NCBI GenBank assembly: GCA_017381395.1
Contig: JAFOCH010000072.1
Coordinates: forward strand, 1-5,106
Reading direction: 5' to 3'
DNA length: 5,106 nt
Origin: Clostridia bacterium
GTDB taxonomy: Bacteria > Bacillota > Clostridia > Oscillospirales > Acutalibacteraceae
In this document: positions 1 through 3,533 of the stretch, in pieces
How the letters are laid out: each line of letters starts with the position of its first letter
Position numbering within the stretch: the first letter of the stretch is position 1
Program-made: the position numbers and the translations under genes
Notes under the pieces: model-generated
The model's database searches: none
Told to the model about the DNA's origin: nothing
What the model saw: only the letters and a program-made list of their open reading frames with translations

Positions 1-129
1 CATACGGCAGTTTTTGCATCTCTGGGGCTCGTTAACGAATCCCTTTGATTCATAAAATTCTTGTTCTCCGGCGGTGAATACGAATTCTTCGCCACAGTCT
101 TTGCAGACTAAGGTCTTGTCTTCAAACAT
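1..129 (-). CDS. Zinc-ribbon domain protein, 3' end cut by window edge
   Basis: The first 43 codons of a small protein read leftwards from ATG at 129 and are still open at the window edge. It begins MFEDKTLVCKDC and has CxxC at residues 9-12 and a second CxxC at 38-41, with a TAGEQEFY segment between them. This matches the small 'probable zinc-ribbon' family (Pfam zf-trcl type) common in Clostridia, in which the four cysteines bind one zinc ion. Family members have no established function and are sometimes mislabelled cytochrome c551. A GAGG ribosome binding site (137-140 on this strand) lies 7 bases before the ATG, which fixes the start. The gene lies 103 bp downstream of the sigma factor on the same strand, so it may be read through from it or use the weak promoter at 154-159. 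Family assignment is confident; the role is unknown. Confidence 0.85.
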   Translation of the reverse strand, partial: MFEDKTLVCKDCGEEFVFTAGEQEFYESKGFVNEPQRCKNCRM

Positions 130-153
130 TTTGTTACCTCACTTAAATGTAGT

Positions 154-159
154 ATTATA
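154..159 (-). promoter_or_regulatory. Possible -10 box for the zinc-ribbon gene
   Basis: A perfect TATAAT on the minus strand sits 25 bases before the zinc-ribbon ATG, a suitable distance for a -10 element with a short leader. No good -35 hexamer is found 16-18 bp upstream (TCACTT is the 17-bp candidate) and there is no extended -10 TG. If it is used, it is probably weak or needs an activator. Readthrough from the sigma gene is the alternative. Confidence 0.35.
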
Positions 160-171
160 TTGTTATCCCCG

Positions 172-187
172 GGCCGAAGTGACGGCC
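172..187 (-). other. Short GC-rich hairpin between sigma and zinc-ribbon genes
   Basis: On the minus strand GGCCG-TCACTT-CGGCC can form a 5-bp stem with a 6-base loop. No T-tract follows, so it is not a standard intrinsic terminator and it does not rule out co-transcription of the two minus-strand genes. It may be only an mRNA structure or a chance palindrome. Confidence 0.3.
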
Positions 188-232
188 ATCTTTGCCAGGA
201 CAATGCTTTGGTTAAGCTACTGGGGACAAATA

Positions 233-805
233 TCAAAGTTGTTGTGTCAGCTTGCGCCGAATTCTGCCAAGTGCGTTTGCTACCGCTTTTTCGTTGGTTT
301 TCAGTCGGTCGGCTATCGACTGATAGCTCATTCCGTTCAGAAAGCAGTTTAGCACCGTCCATTCAAATTCGGACGAGCATTCGCGTATTCTTTCGCGCAG
401 GTGACGGTGTTCGTCGAGGGCAATTATCTTATTTTCGGGGGTTTCGGCTTCGTTAGCGGCAATTTCGGGAGTGTCCTCGTCGTCGATAAAGATGAGCGAA
501 TCCTTTGGTATCTTTTTCTTTCTAAACTTTGCCTTTATAACCGATTTCATTCGTCGGTCGATGCACAGCACCGCAAAGGTACGGAAGGATGCGCCAAACC
601 CCGCGTCATATCGGTTTACCGCGTCGATAAGTCCGATAAACCCCTCTTGACCGAGGTCCTCGTTTGAAAGCTCGGCATCCCCTTCGTAAAAGGCGGAGGC
701 GCGACCGGCAACAACGGGAATGTATCGTGCCGCCAATTTATCAAAGGCGACTCTGTCTCCCTCTGCCGCCAGAGAAACCAGACTTTCATCACAAATATCG
801 GTCAT
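233..805 (-). CDS. RNA polymerase sigma factor, sigma-70 family, SigH-like
   Basis: A 190-residue protein that would direct RNA polymerase to alternative promoters. Residues 50-67 (DLGQEGFIGLIDAVNRYD) are a typical region 2 core-binding segment. Residues 74-92 (SFRTFAVLCIDRRMKSVIK) match the melting and -10 recognition part. After an acidic linker (108-124), region 4 has a helix-turn-helix at about 159-186 (MSYQSIADRLKT...ALGRIRRKL). The pattern follows Bacillus SigH/Spo0H closely (TSFKAFAELCI, RSYQEIS.., NALQRVKRKL), but the protein is shorter than SigH (about 218 aa). The neighbours are not the usual sigH context (secE/nusG), so it may be a paralogue and I give no symbol. An ATG at 829 would add MLRGNLSH. 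I chose 805 because the mapped promoter leaves only about 8 bases before 829 and because GAGGT (818-822) precedes 805, although its spacing is long at 13 bases. No anti-sigma gene is adjacent. Confidence 0.88.
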   Translation of the reverse strand: MTDICDESLVSLAAEGDRVAFDKLAARYIPVVAGRASAFYEGDAELSNEDLGQEGFIGLIDAVNRYDAGFGASFRTFAVLCIDRRMKSVIKAKFRKKKIPKDSLIFIDDEDTPEIAANEAETPENKIIALDEHRHLRERIRECSSEFEWTVLNCFLNGMSYQSIADRLKTNEKAVANALGRIRRKLTQQL

Positions 806-843
806 ATGGGAAAGATTACCTCGCAACATAGTTTTACCCGTTT

Positions 844-872
844 AGCATACACTTTTTTTTGCCCATTGTCAA
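844..872 (-). promoter_or_regulatory. Near-consensus promoter of the sigma factor gene
   Basis: On the minus strand TTGACA (867-872) is followed after exactly 17 bp by TATGCT (844-849), a strong housekeeping-type promoter. The spacer contains an A8 run. Transcription should start near 837, giving a leader of about 8 bases to the ATG at 829 or about 32 bases to the ATG at 805. No SigH-type promoter (AGGAWWW...GAAT) was seen, so autoregulation is not supported. Confidence 0.8.
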
Positions 873-895
873 GCGGTTATATGCAAATATGTTAA

Positions 896-909
896 ATTTT
901 AGTTAAAAT
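896..909. repeat. AT-rich inverted repeat upstream of the sigma promoter
   Basis: ATTTTA-GT-TAAAAT is a perfect 6-bp inverted repeat with a 2-bp spacer, about 24 bp upstream of the sigma factor -35 box. It could be a regulator site or part of an AT-rich UP-like element. In such AT-rich DNA it could also arise by chance. Confidence 0.3.
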
Positions 910-989
910 GTTACAAATTTTCTGTAAAAATATATAAAAAATGACAAAAAATAAAACAAAAACTTGAAACCCGTCAAAAATCTACAAAA
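905..989. other. Phased A-tracts, probable intrinsically curved DNA
   Basis: Nine runs of 3-6 A residues are centred near 906, 916, 928, 938, 948, 960, 968, 978 and 988, an average spacing of about 10.1 bp, close to one helical turn. Such phasing is known to bend DNA. The tract lies midway between the two divergent promoters, upstream of both, where bending could help polymerase or nucleoid-protein binding. The 830-1115 gap holds no convincing gene; besides this tract it contains only the promoters and repeats listed separately. Confidence 0.55.
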
Positions 990-1012
990 TTCGATATTTT
1001 GAAAAAATCAAT

Positions 1013-1040
1013 CGGCGGAAAGTAGGCGGCGGTGAAAGGG
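1013..1040 (+). repeat. GC-rich imperfect tandem repeat, 2 x 14 bp
   Basis: CGGCGGAAAGTAGG (1013-1026) is followed directly by CGGCGGTGAAAGGG (1027-1040). The two units share CGGCGG and a purine-rich second half. This is a sharp GC-rich island inside very AT-rich DNA, 33 bp upstream of the glycosyltransferase -35 box. It may be an operator; no known binding motif was recognised. Confidence 0.45.
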
Positions 1041-1047
1041 TCCCTTT
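1035..1047. repeat. Perfect 13-bp palindrome before the glycosyltransferase promoter
   Basis: AAAGGG-T-CCCTTT is perfectly symmetrical about base 1041 and continues into a T-run to 1050. As RNA it would form only a 5-bp hairpin with a 3-base loop, followed by Ts. It is therefore either a dimeric regulator site in DNA or a very small terminator for rightward transcripts entering from the left. No such transcript is evident. Confidence 0.4.
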
Positions 1048-1058
1048 TTTATGGTGGT

Positions 1059-1086
1059 TGACTATAATTGTTTTGACATGACTATA
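1059..1086 (+). repeat. Direct repeats TGACTATA flanking the -35 box
   Basis: TGACTATA occurs at 1059-1066 and again at 1079-1086, exactly 20 bp apart (about two helical turns). The copies bracket the TTGACA at 1073-1078. This geometry suits a regulator binding one face of the helix, but the 8-bp match could partly reflect promoter-like sequence composition. Confidence 0.4.
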
Positions 1087-1102
1087 TTATTAGTGTTATA
1101 AT
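1073..1102 (+). promoter_or_regulatory. Consensus housekeeping promoter of the glycosyltransferase gene
   Basis: TTGACA (1073-1078) and TATAAT (1097-1102) are both perfect hexamers separated by 18 bp. The predicted transcription start is near 1109. This gives a leader of about 25 bases to the ATG at 1134 but only about 7 to the upstream ATG at 1116, which supports the later start. Confidence 0.82.
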
Positions 1103-1121
1103 AATATGAAATATAATGCAC

Positions 1122-1126
1122 AGGAG
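1122..1126 (+). promoter_or_regulatory. Ribosome binding site that decides the glycosyltransferase start
   Basis: AGGAG lies 7 bases before ATG 1134, which is ideal spacing. It falls inside the reading frame of the upstream ATG at 1116, which has no ribosome binding site of its own. The later ATG is therefore the better start. Confidence 0.8.
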
Positions 1127-1133
1127 TAATGAT

Positions 1134-2765
1134 ATGAAATATTTTTCATACTATGTTGAACGGTTAAAATTTTCGTATATGTCAAAGCTTGTTTTATCCT
1201 CCTTTTTTGCGGCAGTAATGATGGCTTTTATTCTGGTTACAGGAAGTTCTATTCAGCTTTATGATACTAATCGTTTTGTAATAGCGGTGTTTTTTGCGCT
1301 ACTTTATTTTGCGGGAATGGCAATCTTCTTTTACGGCAAAAGCACCGAAAAGGTAGAAACGATATTTGTTTTTGCGGCATTACTTGCGGCAGCGTTATAT
1401 ATTCGCTGTTCGCTAATGTACTATGCGTCGGGCGATTACAACACCTTTTTAAAAGGGTGGATAGCCCAGCTGTCGCAGTATAAGGGGCTCGACGGGTTAA
1501 AGGCATCGATTGGCGACTATACAATGCCATACCGTTACTTTTTGCTTCTGTTGTCAAAGATAGGCGGCAATCACGTAACCGAGATAAAGATGTTTTCCCT
1601 CTGCTTTGATATTCTCGGCGCATATTATATTATGAAAATCGTCGAGATGAAGAGCAAATCAACCGCACTTAGAAATTTCGGCTTTATTTTGCCCCTTCTT
1701 GCACCCACATCCTTTTTAAATTCGGCAATGTGGGGACAATGCGACATGATATACGTTGCATTTTGCCTGGGCGGAATCTACTACGCACTTAATAACAAGG
1801 GTCGAGCCGCGGTGATAATGGCGTCGATTGCCTTTTGTTTTAAGCTTCAAACAATTTTCTTTGCCCCTGTTTTCCTCATCCTTTTCTTTATCGGAAAAAT
1901 CAGGTGGCGTGACCTCTTGTGGTTTCCTGCCGTGCTTTTTATTTCGGTGTTGCCGGCGATTTTCGCAGGGGCTAATCCCATTGCCGCCCTTTCGCCGTAT
2001 ATAATTCAGGTTGGAGAATATCCTCGTTTGACCCTCAATTTGCCTAGCATTTGGGTTTTTGCATACGGCGACAGACAGCTTCCGTTCAGCAATTTTAACA
2101 TGATTGGAATTATGCTTGCAGGAGCGGCGGCGGTTTCGCTCGTTTATATGGGATACAAATACCGTCACAAGTTGGACCTGCGCCAAATTATAAATATTAC
2201 CTTTATAGGTGCGCTTATGATTCCGTTTTTACTTCCGCGAATGCATGACCGGTACCTTTTTGCCGCCGATATGATGGCGATAGTCTATTTCTTTTATAAT
2301 AAAAAGAGATGGTATGTACCGCTTGTAGTTATATTCAGTTCGTTTGTTGCGTATTCGCGATTTTTATATTCAGGAGGAGATAATTTCTCCTTCCAGACGC
2401 TGGCGTTGACCTTGATAGGCGTTTTGGCGTTGACCCTTTACGAGCTTGTTAATGAGCTTATAAATGGTCCCGCGCCGAAAAACCCCCTTTGCACAAAGGA
2501 GGATTGCCGCATTGCCGAAAGGATACTTGTTCGCGAGGCAGCTCTCAGCGGCTGCTCGGTGATAGAAGCGGTTTGCGAGGACAAAATCGTTCTTTCAACC
2601 GACCTCGATCTTGCCGAGGTTGACCTTGACGCAGGTGAAACCGACGCCACCGCCGACACCGAGTCCGTTCAGCCCGAAGCCGACACCGAATCGGCTCAAC
2701 TTGACACCGACGGCACCGACTTACAGCTCGACGGCACCGACTTAGACGGCACCAAAAACGGCTAA
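1134..2765 (+). CDS. GT-C fold membrane glycosyltransferase, Gpi18/mannosyltransferase-like
   Basis: A 543-residue polytopic membrane protein with roughly 11-13 hydrophobic segments between residues 19 and 441. It probably transfers a sugar from a polyprenyl-phosphate donor on the outer face of the membrane. Family marks are an acidic motif in the first long external loop (SGDYNTFLKGW, about 99-109), then DYTMPYRYFLLL (about 128-139), WGQCD at 200-204 in an AMWGQCDMIYVAF segment, and LPRMHDRYLF (about 367-376), which resembles the MHERY motif of bacterial Gpi18-like (COG5542/GT87-related) proteins. Acceptor and sugar cannot be read from sequence; no other cell-envelope glycan gene lies in the window. 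After the last membrane segment comes an atypical tail: a Cys-containing piece (about 445-485) and a Thr/Asp/Glu-rich low-complexity end. Start 1134 was chosen over 1116 from the AGGAG site and promoter position. The gene is more AT-rich at its start than lepA. Confidence 0.83.
   Translation: MKYFSYYVERLKFSYMSKLVLSSFFAAVMMAFILVTGSSIQLYDTNRFVIAVFFALLYFAGMAIFFYGKSTEKVETIFVFAALLAAALYIRCSLMYYASGDYNTFLKGWIAQLSQYKGLDGLKASIGDYTMPYRYFLLLLSKIGGNHVTEIKMFSLCFDILGAYYIMKIVEMKSKSTALRNFGFILPLLAPTSFLNSAMWGQCDMIYVAFCLGGIYYALNNKGRAAVIMASIAFCFKLQTIFFAPVFLILFFIGKIRWRDLLWFPAVLFISVLPAIFAGANPIAALSPYIIQVGEYPRLTLNLPSIWVFAYGDRQLPFSNFNMIGIMLAGAAAVSLVYMGYKYRHKLDLRQIINITFIGALMIPFLLPRMHDRYLFAADMMAIVYFFYNKKRWYVPLVVIFSSFVAYSRFLYSGGDNFSFQTLALTLIGVLALTLYELVNELINGPAPKNPLCTKEDCRIAERILVREAALSGCSVIEAVCEDKIVLSTDLDLAEVDLDAGETDATADTESVQPEADTESAQLDTDGTDLQLDGTDLDGTKNG
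2709..2753 (+). repeat. Short in-frame repeats coding the acidic tail
   Basis: GACGGCACCGACTTA occurs at 2709-2723 and 2730-2744 (21-bp period), followed directly by a third partial copy GACGGCACC at 2745-2753. They encode DGTDL-type repeats at the glycosyltransferase C-terminus. The 21-bp period keeps the frame, so copy number could change by slippage without breaking the protein. Confidence 0.65.
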
Positions 2766-2850
2766 TCCTCGTGCATAAACCTAATCCCCGCACACAAACC
2801 TAATTCCCGCACTCAATCTCAATTCCACGCATAGCACCCATCCGCACCCC
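2762..2850 (+). repeat. C-rich, G-poor degenerate tandem repeat (rut-like)
   Basis: Four to five degenerate units begin with GCA at 2773, 2790, 2809, 2829 and 2844 (15-20 bp apart). The clearest pair is GCATAAACCTAATCCCC and GCACACAAACCTAATTCCC. A related CTAATCC overlaps the glycosyltransferase stop codon. By hand count 2766-2850 has about 38 C and 7 G. A C-over-G, unstructured RNA just after a stop codon is the known profile of a Rho loading (rut) site, so Rho-dependent termination of the glycosyltransferase mRNA is a reasonable inference. No open reading frame is supported here. Confidence 0.5.
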
Positions 2851-2859
2851 CACAGAGAT

Positions 2860-2885
2860 AAAAAAATCGGGGTTCATTTGCCCCG
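2860..2885 (-). terminator. Intrinsic terminator-like hairpin facing the minus strand
   Basis: CGGGG (2868-2872) and CCCCG (2881-2885) form a 5-bp GC stem with an 8-base loop. Read on the minus strand, the stem is followed by A and then seven Ts (2860-2866), the layout of a Rho-independent terminator. Read on the plus strand, only A-rich DNA follows, so it would not terminate the glycosyltransferase mRNA. No minus-strand gene ends here, so its target would be antisense transcription. Confidence 0.5.
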
Positions 2886-2900
2886 TAGAAAAAATAAAAA

Positions 2901-2906
2901 AGGGAG
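2901..2906 (+). promoter_or_regulatory. Ribosome binding site of the cyclase-family gene
   Basis: AGGGAG lies 8 bases before ATG 2915 and fixes the start. No credible promoter was found in 2766-2900, so the hydrolase is either transcribed from the glycosyltransferase promoter or has a promoter I cannot recognise. Confidence 0.7.
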
Positions 2907-2914
2907 ATTCAGTT

Positions 2915-3499
2915 ATGCAGATTTACGACATATCGCGTGAGTTTTTATCAGCACCGATTTTTGACGGAGACCCTGCTCCGAACCTTTCCCTTATTCAGAG
3001 CATGGATAGGGGCGACGGATACAATCTTTCCTCGCTGTCCGCCTGCCTGCATACCGCAACGCATATTGATGCGCCCCTTCACTTTGTCGATAACGGTGCC
3101 TCGATTGACGAAATTGATCTTTCGCTATTTATGGGCGAGTGCGACGTCATCGCCTGCAACGGCTTTGACGATGACATTGTCGGCGAGGATATCGAGCGGC
3201 TTATCCGCCCGGGCGCAAAGCGTGTCCTGTTTAAGACGGTAGGCCGTTGCCGACTCACCCTTTCGGGCGCGTTTGCCCTCATTTCCGCGGGAGTGAAGCT
3301 GGTCGGCATCGATGACGTTTCGATTGCTACCGATGACCAAACTGCCGCAGTTCACCGCGAGCTAGCCCTTGCAGGAGTGTGCATTCTCGAGGGACTGACC
3401 CTCAGCCACGTCCAGTCGGGCAGATACTCGCTTTTTGCCCTACCGATAAAGATTGAGGGCACCGAAGCGGCACCCTGCCGAGCAATTTTGATGAAATAA
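2915..3499 (+). CDS. Cyclase / kynurenine formamidase-family metal-dependent hydrolase
   Basis: A 194-residue cytoplasmic protein of the cyclase family (Pfam PF04199), which includes KynB (N-formylkynurenine to kynurenine plus formate) and other amide or lactone hydrolases. It starts MQIYDISREF, the usual first strand. HTATHIDAPLHF at 46-57 is the signature metal site, normally HxGTHxDxPxHF, giving ligands H46, H50 and D52, with H56 close by. H147 (VHREL) and E159 (ILEGL) fit the remaining conserved positions. GIDDVSI (131-137) and LPIKIEGTEAAPCRAIL (176-192) are the usual C-terminal motifs. The length is slightly below the usual 205-220. The signature Gly is replaced by Ala48. No tryptophan-degradation genes are nearby, so KynB activity itself is not supported. 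It precedes lepA by 34 bp with no terminator, suggesting one mRNA. Confidence 0.85.
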   Translation: MQIYDISREFLSAPIFDGDPAPNLSLIQSMDRGDGYNLSSLSACLHTATHIDAPLHFVDNGASIDEIDLSLFMGECDVIACNGFDDDIVGEDIERLIRPGAKRVLFKTVGRCRLTLSGAFALISAGVKLVGIDDVSIATDDQTAAVHRELALAGVCILEGLTLSHVQSGRYSLFALPIKIEGTEAAPCRAILMK

Positions 3500-3521
3500 T
3501 ATTCTTTTTTAAATAAATTTT

Positions 3522-3525
3522 GGAG
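3522..3525 (+). promoter_or_regulatory. Ribosome binding site selecting a TTG start for lepA
   Basis: GGAG lies 8 bases before TTG 3534. An in-frame GTG at 3525 overlaps this site and would have no ribosome binding site of its own, and the first in-frame ATG is at codon 28, inside the G domain. TTG is therefore the best start. Confidence 0.75.
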
Positions 3526-3533
3526 TGATAAAT

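Noticed and set aside
108..667. Several open frames on both strands overlapping the sigma factor
   Set aside because: They overlap the sigma factor or zinc-ribbon frames and encode nothing recognisable; they are shadows of the real genes.
1063..1068. A second TATAAT upstream of the glycosyltransferase promoter
   Set aside because: No -35-like hexamer lies 16-18 bp upstream and the TG is one base off for an extended -10; the 1073-1102 pair is much better.
1716..2186. 156-codon minus-strand frame inside the glycosyltransferase
   Set aside because: Basic, low-information translation antisense to a clear membrane protein gene; no motif.
2766..2850. C-rich repeats as a CRISPR array
   Set aside because: Units are only 15-20 bp, degenerate, directly adjoining with no spacers, and no cas gene is nearby.
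3500..3521. T-run before lepA as a terminator of the hydrolase gene
   Set aside because: No GC-rich stem precedes the T-run, so intrinsic termination is not supported.
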